DNA from: Prevotella melaninogenica
GTDB taxonomy: Bacteria > Bacteroidota > Bacteroidia > Bacteroidales > Bacteroidaceae
NCBI RefSeq assembly: GCF_018128065.1
Contig: NZ_CP072360.1
Span: 183,501-247,500, forward strand
Direction: 5' to 3'
DNA length: 64,000 nucleotides
The notes beneath the pieces were generated by a model, which had not been told where the DNA came from, ran no database searches, and saw only the letters and a program-made list of their open reading frames with translations. Below, one piece after another: positions 9,000 through 17,747 of this stretch (positions within the stretch are counted from its first letter, which is position 1; every line of letters starts with the position of its first letter). The position numbers were made by a program, and so were the translations under genes.

Positions 9000-9007
9000 T
9001 ATCTTTG
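9000..9007 (+). promoter_or_regulatory. Promoter -7 box for tRNA-Arg
   Basis: TATCTTTG, 58 bases before the mature tRNA. Confidence 0.6.
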
Positions 9008-9064
9008 CAGACAAGAACTATTGCACGACCATTCTATGGAAGCAAAGCAATACGTGAAAAATTC

Positions 9065-9136
9065 GCTCTGATAGTTCAATGGATAGAACGTAGGTTTCCT
9101 AAACCTTTGATCCGGGTTCGATTCCCGGTCGGAGTA
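9065..9136 (+). tRNA. tRNA-Arg (anticodon CCT)
   Basis: 72-base cloverleaf read by eye: 7-bp acceptor stem GCTCTGA with TCGGAGT (two G-U type pairs), D stem GTTC/GAAC, anticodon loop TTCCTAA giving anticodon CCT for AGG, and T arm CCGGG-TTCGATT-CCCGG. The discriminator base is A and CCA is not encoded. It stands alone, with its own promoter. Confidence 0.93.
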
Positions 9137-9289
9137 CTAAACAACAACTATTACCCCCTCCTATTTAATGGGTAAGGACTTGATTATCATTATCGTATAG
9201 ATTTACTACTAACAACAAAAAGAAAACATATACCCCATAGTATTTTTTAATTCCCTCTCAAGAAACGGAGAGCTTAAAGAAGAAAAGTT

Positions 9290-10093
9290 ATGATTGGTGC
9301 TATTATAGGAGACATCGTTGGCTCACGCTTTGAATTTGGACCAGCCCCACTGAAAAGCTTTGAGCTTTTTACCCCCGACTGTTCTTATACCGATGACACA
9401 ATTTGTACCATCGCTATTGCTGATGCAGTGCTGAATGAGCGTGATTACAAGGACAGTCTGCTCGATTGGTGTCGTCGTTATCCTGATCCTATGGGTGGAT
9501 ATGGTAAGCGCTTTTATGAATGGATTAACGCTGACGACCCACAGCCTACGAACTCGTTTGGCAACGGTTCTGCCATGCGTGTCAGTTCTATTGGCTGGCT
9601 CTTTGATGAGTGGGAGGACGTGATTAAGGAAGCTAAGAAGAGTGCTATTGTAAGTCATAACCATCCAGAAGGTATCAAAGGTGCCCAATGTATTGCTGAA
9701 GTAATCTGCTGGCTACGCCTAATGCGTTTTTCGAAGTCGGATGTCGAACGAAAAGTAGAGAAGTTTTTTGGCTATGAGCTACCACCTTTGCGAGACATAA
9801 AGAAGATTGGTTCTGAAGGACACTTTGATAGCACATGCCAAGAAACCGTACCGATGGCATTGCGTTGCTTCATGGATAGCAACAGTTTTGAGGAAACAAT
9901 CCGGCTTGCTGTCCTATGTGATGGCGATACTGACACGAAGGCTTGTATTGCTGGTGCTGTTGCTGAAGCCTATTATCAAGTACCAGAATGGATGATTGAA
10001 AAGGCTATCAGCTACTTGCCCGATGATATGCTCAACATCCTCGGACAGTTCTATGAGCGCATACAAGATAGCTGTGGGGTTAAGAAAAGGTAA
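9290..10093 (+). CDS. ADP-ribosylglycohydrolase family protein
   Basis: 267 residues of the DraG/ARH fold. Metal-binding residues are visible as GDIVGSRFE near the N terminus, YTDDT at 33-37 and GDTDT at 212-216, the last being the usual paired Asp/Thr site for magnesium or manganese. The family removes ADP-ribose from protein or small-molecule targets in the cytoplasm. No partner ADP-ribosyltransferase is seen beside it, so its substrate is unknown. Starts with ATG 14 bases after a purine-rich segment (AAGAAGAAAAG). It is transcribed alone between tRNA-Arg and the pseudouridine synthase gene. Confidence 0.88.
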   Translation: MIGAIIGDIVGSRFEFGPAPLKSFELFTPDCSYTDDTICTIAIADAVLNERDYKDSLLDWCRRYPDPMGGYGKRFYEWINADDPQPTNSFGNGSAMRVSSIGWLFDEWEDVIKEAKKSAIVSHNHPEGIKGAQCIAEVICWLRLMRFSKSDVERKVEKFFGYELPPLRDIKKIGSEGHFDSTCQETVPMALRCFMDSNSFEETIRLAVLCDGDTDTKACIAGAVAEAYYQVPEWMIEKAISYLPDDMLNILGQFYERIQDSCGVKKR

Positions 10094-10201
10094 CTTTCAT
10101 CCTTTTCAGAATACTATTCTCCAAGTCTAACAACAAGGTTTTGAAAGGTTCTAACAAGCAAATTGTCTACTCATCAACTTGTTCACTCTTAAACTTTTCC
10201 T

Positions 10202-10209
10202 TACCTTTG
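10202..10209 (+). promoter_or_regulatory. Promoter -7 box touching the next start codon
   Basis: TACCTTTG ends two bases before ATG 10211, so the transcript would start at or just after that codon. Either the mRNA is leaderless or a later start is used. Confidence 0.55.
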
Positions 10210-10210
10210 C

Positions 10211-11950
10211 ATGGTGAAGTTTCATCCTATCCTATCAAAACAGCCCCTACCCACTCGGTTTAATAACCCATTCGATTATGAACCAGACGCTCTTTGCCGT
10301 GCAGCAGCCAAGCAGTTGCAGGCAAATCTCCCTATGACACCTTCCGAAGGAAAGATGTATGGCATTCTGATTGTTGAGCGAGACGGAGAGATTGGCTATC
10401 TGCAAGCCTATTCAGGGCAGATAGCAGACGAGGGAGAAGACTTTGTGCCAGCTGTTTTCGATTATCTCCAGCCCAATGGTTACTTCAAAATTCACGAGGC
10501 TGAGATTACCCATTTGAACATGCAGATAGCCCAACTAAAAGCGTCAACAGCCTACCAACAGGCGAAAGAAAACCTAAAAACAATTCGGGAAGAGACTGAA
10601 AAAAACATTGAGGAAGCCCGAAGGATAATGCAAGGGGCTAAGTTCCTACGTGACAAACGCCGCAAGGAGGCTTTTATTTCAGAGGAGGAACGAAACGAAA
10701 TGACACGCCAGAGCCAGTTTCTTAAAGCTGAACTGCACCGTAAGAAACAGGCATACGCAGAGCAGATTACCGCTGCACAGACTGCCGTAAATGACTTTCA
10801 GGACCAGATAACAGCATGGAAACGGGAACGGAAAATGAAGTCTGACCGTCTGCAACGTTGGCTGTTCTCCCAGTTCTCACTCGTCAATGCACACGGAGAA
10901 CGCAAGAACCTGCTCGATATTTTCCGTGATTATTATCTAAAGAATAGTCCTGCACGTACCAAGGCTGCCCACGCAATAGCCGCAACCCCTGCTGAACGTG
11001 CCACCAAAGAGAGCTTTGCGCCCTCGCTACTTCCGCCCTCAGGCGCAGGTGAATGCTGTGAACCGAAGCTCTTGCAATACGCCTTCCTTCATGGATATAA
11101 GCCTATTAGCATGGCTATGTTTTGGTGGGGATCATCGCCAAAGACCGAAGTTCGACAAAATGGTTACTATTATCCTGCCTGCAACGGAAAGTGCAAACCT
11201 ATCTTGGAGTGGATGTTGGAAGGGGTAGAAATTGAAAACAAAGGTCATAACGAGGCTGAAAATGAAATCAAAACTACTCTTTCTACAGACGTAAAACTAC
11301 TCTATGAAGACGATTATCTTGCTGTCGTTGCCAAGCCGTCGGGCTTGCTTTCCGTTCCGGGAAAAGGCTGTCAACCATCAGTTTATAGTATTCTAAAGAA
11401 ACGATGGGAGGGAATGAGCGATGTGTTTATGGTACATCGGTTGGACATGGCGACAAGTGGCTTGCTCGTTGTTGCACGCAATGCGGAGATTCACAAGGCT
11501 TTACAGGCACAGTTTATTGAGCGAACTGTAAAGAAGAAGTATGTTGCTTTGCTTCCCCTCTCTATTCTCGACAAACAGTTGCCAGCATCAGGACGGATTG
11601 AACTTTCGCTTTCGCCCGATCCGAACGACCGTCCCCGACAGCGTGTTGACACTGCAAATGGCAAGCCTGCCATCACAGAATATCGTATTATCGGCAAGAC
11701 TACATACGGCAAGAAAGATGCAGAAGCCGTGAAGATTGAACTCTATCCGCTGACTGGTCGTACTCATCAACTGCGCATTCATTGTGCGCATCCAGACGGA
11801 TTGGGTACTCCCATCATCGGTGACTGTCTCTACGGACAACGCTCTGAACGTCTCTGGCTGCACGCCGAATACCTTGAATTCACCCATCCCATCACACAAG
11901 AACGGATGAGTTTTACCCTATCGCTGAAAAAATCAGTCGACTATTTTTGA
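10211..11950 (+). CDS. RluA-family pseudouridine synthase with coiled-coil N-terminal part
   Basis: 579 residues, about twice a bare RluA domain. Residues 1-100 are a domain of unknown role (NPFDYEPDALCRAAAKQLQ, then MYGILIVERDGEIGYLQAYSGQI); 105-210 are heptad-like coiled coil rich in Lys/Glu/Gln; 355-575 are the synthase domain with YEDDYLAVVAKPSGLLSVPG, the catalytic loop HRLDMATSGL (catalytic Asp412) and the later GRTHQLRIHCAHPDGLGTPIIGD block. RluA enzymes turn uridine to pseudouridine in rRNA or tRNA. This long architecture is shared by Bacteroidota homologues. The start is uncertain, because the promoter box nearly overlaps the ATG; the next Met is residue 42. Confidence 0.88.
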   Translation: MVKFHPILSKQPLPTRFNNPFDYEPDALCRAAAKQLQANLPMTPSEGKMYGILIVERDGEIGYLQAYSGQIADEGEDFVPAVFDYLQPNGYFKIHEAEITHLNMQIAQLKASTAYQQAKENLKTIREETEKNIEEARRIMQGAKFLRDKRRKEAFISEEERNEMTRQSQFLKAELHRKKQAYAEQITAAQTAVNDFQDQITAWKRERKMKSDRLQRWLFSQFSLVNAHGERKNLLDIFRDYYLKNSPARTKAAHAIAATPAERATKESFAPSLLPPSGAGECCEPKLLQYAFLHGYKPISMAMFWWGSSPKTEVRQNGYYYPACNGKCKPILEWMLEGVEIENKGHNEAENEIKTTLSTDVKLLYEDDYLAVVAKPSGLLSVPGKGCQPSVYSILKKRWEGMSDVFMVHRLDMATSGLLVVARNAEIHKALQAQFIERTVKKKYVALLPLSILDKQLPASGRIELSLSPDPNDRPRQRVDTANGKPAITEYRIIGKTTYGKKDAEAVKIELYPLTGRTHQLRIHCAHPDGLGTPIIGDCLYGQRSERLWLHAEYLEFTHPITQERMSFTLSLKKSVDYF

Positions 11951-12187
11951 AAAACAGTCAACCGTTTTCAGAGAAAGGGTCTACCTTTTTAATGAAAAGG
12001 GTCTACCTTTTCTGTATCTATTGAAGATATAACGCTGATTTGGCACATCAACCTTACAGGTTTTCAGAACATAAATATACACTTCAGGATACTGTTCATA
12101 CCTATTTTTTGGACTGTAAGAAAGCTGTACAAGTCACGTTTGGAAGGACAAGTAGAAAGTTAATTGTCAGGTTACATAGCTATTTCC

Positions 12188-12218
12188 TTTGTCATTTACC
12201 TTATTTACTGTAACTTTG
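12188..12218 (+). promoter_or_regulatory. Promoter for metG
   Basis: TTTG at 12188-12191, 19-base spacer, then TAACTTTG at 12211-12218; ATG follows at 12247. Confidence 0.7.
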
Positions 12219-12246
12219 CAAGTAGAAAATAAATAATCAAACAGAT

Positions 12247-14310
12247 ATGGAAGAAAAGAAATTCAAACGCACCACGGTTACGGCGGCATTGCCATACGCT
12301 AATGGTGGTGTACATATAGGACACCTTGCTGGTGTGTATGTTCCAGCCGATATCTATGTGCGTTATCTCCGACTGAAGAAGCGTGAGGTAATCTTTATCG
12401 GTGGCAGTGACGAGCACGGTGTGCCAATCACAATCCGTGCAAAGAAGGAAGGAATCACCCCGCAGGACGTATGCGACCGCTATCACAAGATGATTAAGGA
12501 CTCTTTCGAGGAGTTTGGTATCTCGTTCGATGTGTACAGTCGTACGACAAGTGAGACCCATCACAAGTTTGCTTCTGACTTCTTCCGTAAGCTATATGAC
12601 GACGGTAAGCTCGTAGAACAGGAGAGTGAGCAGTACTATGATGAGGAAGCTCACCAGTTCCTTGCCGACCGTTACATCATGGGTGAGTGTCCTCACTGCG
12701 GCAATCCGAATGCCTACGGCGACCAGTGTGAGAAGTGTGGCAGCGACCTCAGCCCTATGGAACTGAAGAATCCACACTCAACAATCTCTGGTTCGCAGCC
12801 TGTTATCAAGAAGACAAAGAACTGGTACCTGCCGCTGAACGACTATCAGGAGTGGCTGAAGCAGTGGATTTTGGAGGATCATAAGGAGTGGCGACCAAAC
12901 GTTTATGGTCAGTGTAAGAGCTGGTTAGACATGGATCTCCAGCCACGTGCTATGACCCGCGACCTCGATTGGGGTATTCCTGTACCCGTAGAGGGTGCTG
13001 AGGGCAAGGTGCTCTACGTATGGTTCGATGCGCCAATCGGCTATATTTCAAACACTAAGGAGCTATGCGATAGCGACCCAGAGCACTTCGGCAACTGGCA
13101 GAAGTGGTGGCAAGACCCAGAGACGCGCATCGTTCACTTCATTGGAAAGGACAATATCGTGTTTCATTGCCTCATCTTCCCAACGATGTTAAAGGCTCAT
13201 GGTGGTTATACGCTGCCTGACAATGTACCTTCAAATGAGTTCCTCAATCTTGAAGACCATAAGATTTCTACAAGTAAGAACTGGGCAGTTTGGCTTCATG
13301 AGTACCTCCGTGACTTTGAAGGAAAGCAAGACGTGTTACGTTATGTATTGACTGCCAATGCGCCAGAGACCAAGGACAACAACTTCACTTGGAAAGACTT
13401 TCAGGAGCGTAACAACTCTGAACTCGTTGCTGTTTACGGTAACTTCGTGAACCGTGCATTACAGTTGACAAAGAAGTATTGGAACGGTGTCGTTCCTGCT
13501 TGTGGCGAATTGGAAGAGATTGACCGCCAGACAATTCAGGAGTTCAAGGATGTTAAGGAAAAGGTTGAGAATTATCTTGATAACTTCAAGTTCCGTGAGG
13601 CACAGAAGGAAGCGATGAATCTTGCTCGTATCGGTAACAAATACATTGCGGAGACAGAGCCTTGGAAGCTTTGGAAGACCGACCCTAAACGTGTGGAGAC
13701 TATTCTCTACATCTCGCTTCAGCTCGTTGCCAATCTCAGTATTGCCTTCGAACCATTCTTGCCATTCAGCAGTAAGAAGCTTCGCGAGATGATTAACATG
13801 ACGGAGTATGAGTGGAGTGAGCTCGGCTCTACCAACCTCCTCCCTGCTGGCAAGCAGCTTGCTGAACCAGAGTTGCTCTTCGAGAAGATTGACGATGAGG
13901 CTATCGAAGCACAGCTTCAGAAGTTGGAAGAAACCAAGAAAGCTAACGAGGCGGCATCCTACAAGGCTGAACCTATCAAGAAGGATATTCCTTTCGAGGA
14001 CTTCGAGAAACTCGACATCCGTGTAGGACATATCATCAAGTGTGAGAGGGTGAAGAAGAGTAAGAAGCTCTTGCAGTTCACCATTGACGATGGCTCTGGT
14101 GTTGAACGCACTATCCTTAGCGGTATTGCAGCCTACTATGAGCCAGAGCAGCTCACAGGTAAGGACGTTCTCTTCGTAGCCAACTTTGCTCCTCGCAAGA
14201 TGATGGGCATTGAAAGTCAGGGAATGATTCTCTCTGCTGTTAACTTCGATGGCTCACTCACCGTTACGACAACCATGGGTGAGGTGAAGCCGGGTAGTCA
14301 GGTGGGATAA
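12247..14310 (+). CDS. metG: Methionyl-tRNA synthetase
   Basis: 687 residues. HIGH signature at 23-26 in the opening [16 protein letters not shown], the zinc knuckle [18 protein letters not shown] near 140-160, the catalytic loop [11 protein letters not shown] in place of the canonical KMSKS, an anticodon-binding helical domain, and a C-terminal OB-fold tRNA-binding domain ([20 protein letters not shown]) typical of dimeric MetRS. It charges tRNA-Met in the cytoplasm. KISTS is the normal variant for this four-Cys MetG1 class. Codon use is that of a highly expressed gene. Transcribed alone, with a clear promoter and terminator. Confidence 0.98.
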   Translation: MEEKKFKRTTVTAALPYANGGVHIGHLAGVYVPADIYVRYLRLKKREVIFIGGSDEHGVPITIRAKKEGITPQDVCDRYHKMIKDSFEEFGISFDVYSRTTSETHHKFASDFFRKLYDDGKLVEQESEQYYDEEAHQFLADRYIMGECPHCGNPNAYGDQCEKCGSDLSPMELKNPHSTISGSQPVIKKTKNWYLPLNDYQEWLKQWILEDHKEWRPNVYGQCKSWLDMDLQPRAMTRDLDWGIPVPVEGAEGKVLYVWFDAPIGYISNTKELCDSDPEHFGNWQKWWQDPETRIVHFIGKDNIVFHCLIFPTMLKAHGGYTLPDNVPSNEFLNLEDHKISTSKNWAVWLHEYLRDFEGKQDVLRYVLTANAPETKDNNFTWKDFQERNNSELVAVYGNFVNRALQLTKKYWNGVVPACGELEEIDRQTIQEFKDVKEKVENYLDNFKFREAQKEAMNLARIGNKYIAETEPWKLWKTDPKRVETILYISLQLVANLSIAFEPFLPFSSKKLREMINMTEYEWSELGSTNLLPAGKQLAEPELLFEKIDDEAIEAQLQKLEETKKANEAASYKAEPIKKDIPFEDFEKLDIRVGHIIKCERVKKSKKLLQFTIDDGSGVERTILSGIAAYYEPEQLTGKDVLFVANFAPRKMMGIESQGMILSAVNFDGSLTVTTTMGEVKPGSQVG

Positions 14311-14341
14311 GATAAGCCCAAGCGGCTTTTTCAAATAACCT

Positions 14342-14393
14342 AAAAAGGCAATTATAATGTGTGAATCTCCATACTTTATAATTGCCTTTTTTC
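14342..14393 (+). terminator. Intrinsic terminator after metG
   Basis: AAAAAGGCAATTATAA pairs with TTATAATTGCCTTTTT around a 17-base loop and runs into TTTTTT. Confidence 0.85.
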
Positions 14394-14496
14394 GTATTGT
14401 TTTCGTAAAAGTAAGTCTCCCTCTGTTAACCCCAAATCTCTAAGTTAGCACCTCAAAAAGCGTAAATATAAATCGACGTTCACATCTTCTTTTGCA

Positions 14497-15531
14497 TTAA
14501 AAATACTCCTTTACGGCAAATTCAAATTGTTCTATGAATATTTGCTTAAAAGCATAAAGGTTATTCTGCTCATAAAAAATGAGCATAGCTTTCTTATAGT
14601 CTATAGAGTCTATGGAACGAAAACTAAGTGGACAATAGTCATTAGCAATAAGTATTGCATTGCTCGTAATACGTGCTGTGCGCTTATTTCCATCTAAGAA
14701 GGGTTGAATATAAGACAGAAGTAAGAGTGTGAGTAAGGCTTTCTCAAAGATATTATATTTACTGTTGATTAGCTTACAAGCATCTCTCATAGCTTCACGG
14801 ATTTGAAACTCGTTATCTAAAGGATGGTAATTGGTTCCAGTAATACCAACACGATGACGACGAAGACCTTTATCTATAGAGAGATCCTTTGTTAGTAATT
14901 GGTGAATATCCTCTATATGACTAACCGTTAGTTCCTGTAGATAGTCTGAGTTATCAAGGATAAAGCTCAAAGCATCCTTATGATTGAGCAGCATCACAGC
15001 CTCTTCTTTCGTCTTACCTTCTGCTGTCTTACTCTCACGGAGCAAACGTTCTGTTTCAAGCAAAGTATATGTGTTACCTTCTATTTGCGAAGACTTCCAA
15101 CTAAGATCAATTCCTAACCGCTCCATCTCCTTACGATACTCATTATCAGTCAACTCATTGACATGCTGCCGAAATTCATCTTGTAACGCATCAAGGTGAG
15201 CTTGCTCTTTATCTGAGAAAAGTCTTGTTTCTGTGAGTAGACCATTAATTAACTCAAAATTGTAACTGCTTTGCACCTGTCGTTCATCCACTTCAAGTGC
15301 GAAATAGGTATCAAGATTGAGTGGCATCAGTAACTGAGCTTGGGGAGAAAGCCTATAACGAGTAGCACGTGCCTTTCCTTCTGCCACGATGTCACCTGCC
15401 TTAATGCCTGCTGCTATCACACGTTTCAAAGTTGCATCACTACCTTTGAAAGCCGTTCCAGCAGTAATATCACCACGAGAAGAGAGTGGATGATAATGCA
15501 GATATTGCAATATGTCTCTTGATTCATTCAT
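14497..15531 (-). CDS. Winged-helix Fic protein with degenerate catalytic motif
   Basis: 344 residues. Residues 1-70 look like a winged helix (ILQYLHYHPLSSRGDITAGTAF, then KRVIAAGIKAGDIVAEGKARATRYRLS). The inhibitory motif SSQIEG is at 147-152. The Fic loop reads QPFLDGNKRTAR at 276-287: the catalytic His is replaced by Gln (CAA codon), and Gly by Lys, while the phosphate-binding N and R residues stay. Family knowledge says the His is needed for AMP transfer, so this protein may bind nucleotide without normal catalysis and act as a regulator. Its own promoter is overlapped by GGCTCA palindromes, suggesting autoregulation. Monocistronic. Confidence 0.85.
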   Translation of the reverse strand: MNESRDILQYLHYHPLSSRGDITAGTAFKGSDATLKRVIAAGIKAGDIVAEGKARATRYRLSPQAQLLMPLNLDTYFALEVDERQVQSSYNFELINGLLTETRLFSDKEQAHLDALQDEFRQHVNELTDNEYRKEMERLGIDLSWKSSQIEGNTYTLLETERLLRESKTAEGKTKEEAVMLLNHKDALSFILDNSDYLQELTVSHIEDIHQLLTKDLSIDKGLRRHRVGITGTNYHPLDNEFQIREAMRDACKLINSKYNIFEKALLTLLLLSYIQPFLDGNKRTARITSNAILIANDYCPLSFRSIDSIDYKKAMLIFYEQNNLYAFKQIFIEQFEFAVKEYF

Positions 15532-15553
15532 GACTTACAAACCTTAATCGGTG

Positions 15554-15630
15554 CAAATATAGCAATAAAAAGCTAATTATCGGCTCATCGTGAGCCTAAA
15601 AATGAGTAAAATGAATGGTATTTTGAGCCG
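15554..15630 (-). promoter_or_regulatory. Fic gene promoter with palindromic operator
   Basis: On the minus strand a TATATTTG box (15554-15561) lies 23 bases before the start. The palindrome GGCTCATCGTGAGCC (15582-15596) covers the place expected for the -33 element, and a third half-site TGAGCCG lies at 15624-15630, inverted relative to CGGCTCA at 15581-15587. The natural candidate binder is the winged helix of the Fic protein itself. Confidence 0.6.
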
Positions 15631-15808
15631 ATTCTTGCACTCTATACGTTTAAAGGCAAGCTCTCGATAACTCTACACAACCCTTAAAAGCTACATGTTT
15701 AACTCGTTTTATTTACCAAAAGCGATATAAGGGATCTTCTCAAAAACTAAGAACAAAACGACAACATATAAACTCTATTATCCATAATCCTTTCGTTTCT
15801 GATAGCAG

Positions 15809-16606
15809 TTAATACCTTAGTTCGTCGAAATCTTCTATTTCAGAGAGTTTCATTAACGGCTTCTTCTTCAGTTTAACGACGGTCCTCTTGAACACTTCAT
15901 CTATTTCTGAGTCATCATCAGAATCAGCATTAAAGTTGTAAGCATTAATATTCTCATCATCATATTCGACGCCTGTAAGAAAGTTAATGCTCGTTTTAAA
16001 TAAGACAACTGGTCCACGATCATGAGACGCTTCATAGCCTATAAGCATAAAATCTGAGTTCTGATAACGGAAACAATACTCCCAATAACCATATCTGCCA
16101 TGGTAATAATGTAAATACAGTTTACTATCCTTTATGATTACACCCAACTCTGGAGAAAAATAATTACCCCCATCTTCATTCTCTGATGAGAAGCAATTGT
16201 AATTCTTCGACGCAAGTTTATAACCATCTTTCTCGGTAAACAGTATGATAATACCCCTGCGATTACGGTCTACCACTTTATCAAAACTGTTTTTTACGAA
16301 GCCATCCTTACGAGTTGCCTTGATAATTAACACGCAGTCGTCAAGCCCATCTTTGTTCAAGTCACCCGATATCTTCTCCAAAATCTTATAACCTTTGGGA
16401 ATGAAATCAGTTATTCGCTTCTGGTCAGCAACATCATACTGACGCATATCTTCTTTCTTTTTCGACTTTGATATACGACTCACCCTCTGCCCTACTGCAG
16501 CCAAAGAGTCTGCAGTTTCAGCTTTTGACTGTACTTTATCACGGCAGCCAGTTAGCACTATTGCCACACAGAACAAATAAAGAATTAACTTACAGACTTG
16601 TTTCAT
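15809..16606 (-). CDS. Lipoprotein with FG-GAP-like motif
   Basis: 265 residues from the start at 16606; the longer frame to 16687 would place the promoter box inside the gene. Signal MKQVCKLILYLFCVAIVLTGC has lipobox LTGC. The mature protein has a Lys/Ser-rich linker, then KGYKILEKISGDLNKDGLDDCVLIIK, an FG-GAP/EF-like Asp-rich loop, and a beta-rich body with many aromatic residues (LHYYHGRYGYWEYCFRY). Similar Bacteroidota proteins are annotated only as FG-GAP repeat proteins. Function unknown; likely facing the periplasm or the cell surface. It is upstream of the winged-helix Fic gene but separated from it by 277 bases and a promoter. Confidence 0.8.
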   Translation of the reverse strand: MKQVCKLILYLFCVAIVLTGCRDKVQSKAETADSLAAVGQRVSRISKSKKKEDMRQYDVADQKRITDFIPKGYKILEKISGDLNKDGLDDCVLIIKATRKDGFVKNSFDKVVDRNRRGIIILFTEKDGYKLASKNYNCFSSENEDGGNYFSPELGVIIKDSKLYLHYYHGRYGYWEYCFRYQNSDFMLIGYEASHDRGPVVLFKTSINFLTGVEYDDENINAYNFNADSDDDSEIDEVFKRTVVKLKKKPLMKLSEIEDFDELRY

Positions 16607-16632
16607 ATCATATATAGAATTAATTTCACTTG

Positions 16633-16640
16633 CAAATATA
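16633..16640 (-). promoter_or_regulatory. Promoter -7 box that decides the lipoprotein start
   Basis: TATATTTG on the minus strand, 27 bases upstream of the start at 16606; rules out the longer reading frame. Confidence 0.65.
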
Positions 16641-16748
16641 AATAAAAAGAAGGATAACAAGCGACAAAATACAGCTTTTATTATCACTAAATTGTATGTG
16701 TTTACTAACCAAAAAGAAGGTAGCGCAATAGCACAACAAGTTTTTCCT

Positions 16749-16841
16749 GCGAATTATTTTCATGTAAAAAAGAATTTATTTTCATGAAGATAAATATTTA
16801 TTTTCACGACAAAAAATATTTATTTTCATGTAAATAATTTG
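16749..16841. repeat. ~94-bp inverted-repeat element, copy 2
   Basis: Begins GCGAATTATTTTCATG and ends CATGTAAATAATTTG, with the invariant TTTTCACGA unit inside. Lies between two divergent genes, just upstream of the promoter at 16859. Confidence 0.85.
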
Positions 16842-16858
16842 GCAAGCATAGTTCTTAC

Positions 16859-16889
16859 TTGTTTATATCGGTACTTTTAATTACTTTTG
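16859..16889 (+). promoter_or_regulatory. Promoter for exported protein gene
   Basis: TTG at 16859-16861, 20-base spacer, TACTTTTG at 16882-16889; the start codon is at 16948. Confidence 0.65.
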
Positions 16890-16947
16890 CAATCATAGGA
16901 AAGAATAGAAACGATAGTTAATTATAAAACGAAAGAGGGTTAGGAAT

Positions 16948-17697
16948 ATGAGAAGAAAGGTTTTCTACTTTTTATTATTTACGCTGTTTGCCGTTAATTG
17001 CATGGCTTTCAACCTTTCTGCCGATACCACAAAGACAAGTAAAAAGGCTGATAACCCATTCATAGAGGACAGATATGATGTTGATGCCGACACGGTCATA
17101 GCCTATTGCGGAAGACCTATTCAGCATCTGACAAGCTTTGTGAATAACACCATAACGCTTAGTTGTCCTACACCAAACTGCTGGAAGGGCTTTTATACAT
17201 GGAAAGGCTTTAAGATATCTAACTTCTATGTGAAGACGGGTGAAGCATCTTTCAAGGGGATGAATGCAGCTATTTTGTCTCCGATAACGATGACGACAAG
17301 CATAGACAGCATCACAGATTCGATCTTTACCGACCGTCTTCTTGCCATTGAATACAAGGGAAAAAGATGGGTTTATAGCAATGTTATCCGTAACACGGAG
17401 GCGGATGTAATGCTAAGTTTTGAGGAGATTACGACAGGAAAAGAGGGTATAGAACTGAGTTATGAGGCTGGACAAGGATACAAATATTACTATCAACTCC
17501 TTATCAATATGTGTGGTGGACAACCCTGTTTGACGAACATCTACGTTGAAGAACACAATTCTACTGCAAAGTATCAAGCCACACATCAATTCGATTTTAC
17601 GGCGTTTGACGACAAAGGCGACTTCTCCCTTTATCGTTACCGACGCCATTTCCCAATGCTCTTACGGATGGGAAACTATGAAGCCTTTGGTGAATAG
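16948..17697 (+). CDS. Exported protein of unknown function
   Basis: 249 residues with an N-terminal signal peptide (MRRKVFYFLLFTLFAVNCMAFNLS) and probable cleavage after the Ala at about 20. The mature part is beta-rich with several Cys (CPTPNCWKGFYTW and NMCGGQPCLTN) that could form disulfides in the periplasm. No domain is recognised. It has its own promoter, is preceded by AGAGGGTTAGGAATATG and is not followed by a same-strand gene. The downstream gene converges on it with about 50 bases between. Confidence 0.78.
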   Translation: MRRKVFYFLLFTLFAVNCMAFNLSADTTKTSKKADNPFIEDRYDVDADTVIAYCGRPIQHLTSFVNNTITLSCPTPNCWKGFYTWKGFKISNFYVKTGEASFKGMNAAILSPITMTTSIDSITDSIFTDRLLAIEYKGKRWVYSNVIRNTEADVMLSFEEITTGKEGIELSYEAGQGYKYYYQLLINMCGGQPCLTNIYVEEHNSTAKYQATHQFDFTAFDDKGDFSLYRYRRHFPMLLRMGNYEAFGE

Positions 17698-17747
17698 TAA
17701 CCTATGCTATCGTCCCCATAAATCGTAACCACAGCAAGTATCAGCAC

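Noticed and set aside
11974..12013. Twice-repeated AAAGGGTCTACCTTTT after the pseudouridine synthase gene
   Set aside because: Too short and isolated to call a feature; probably a local duplication.
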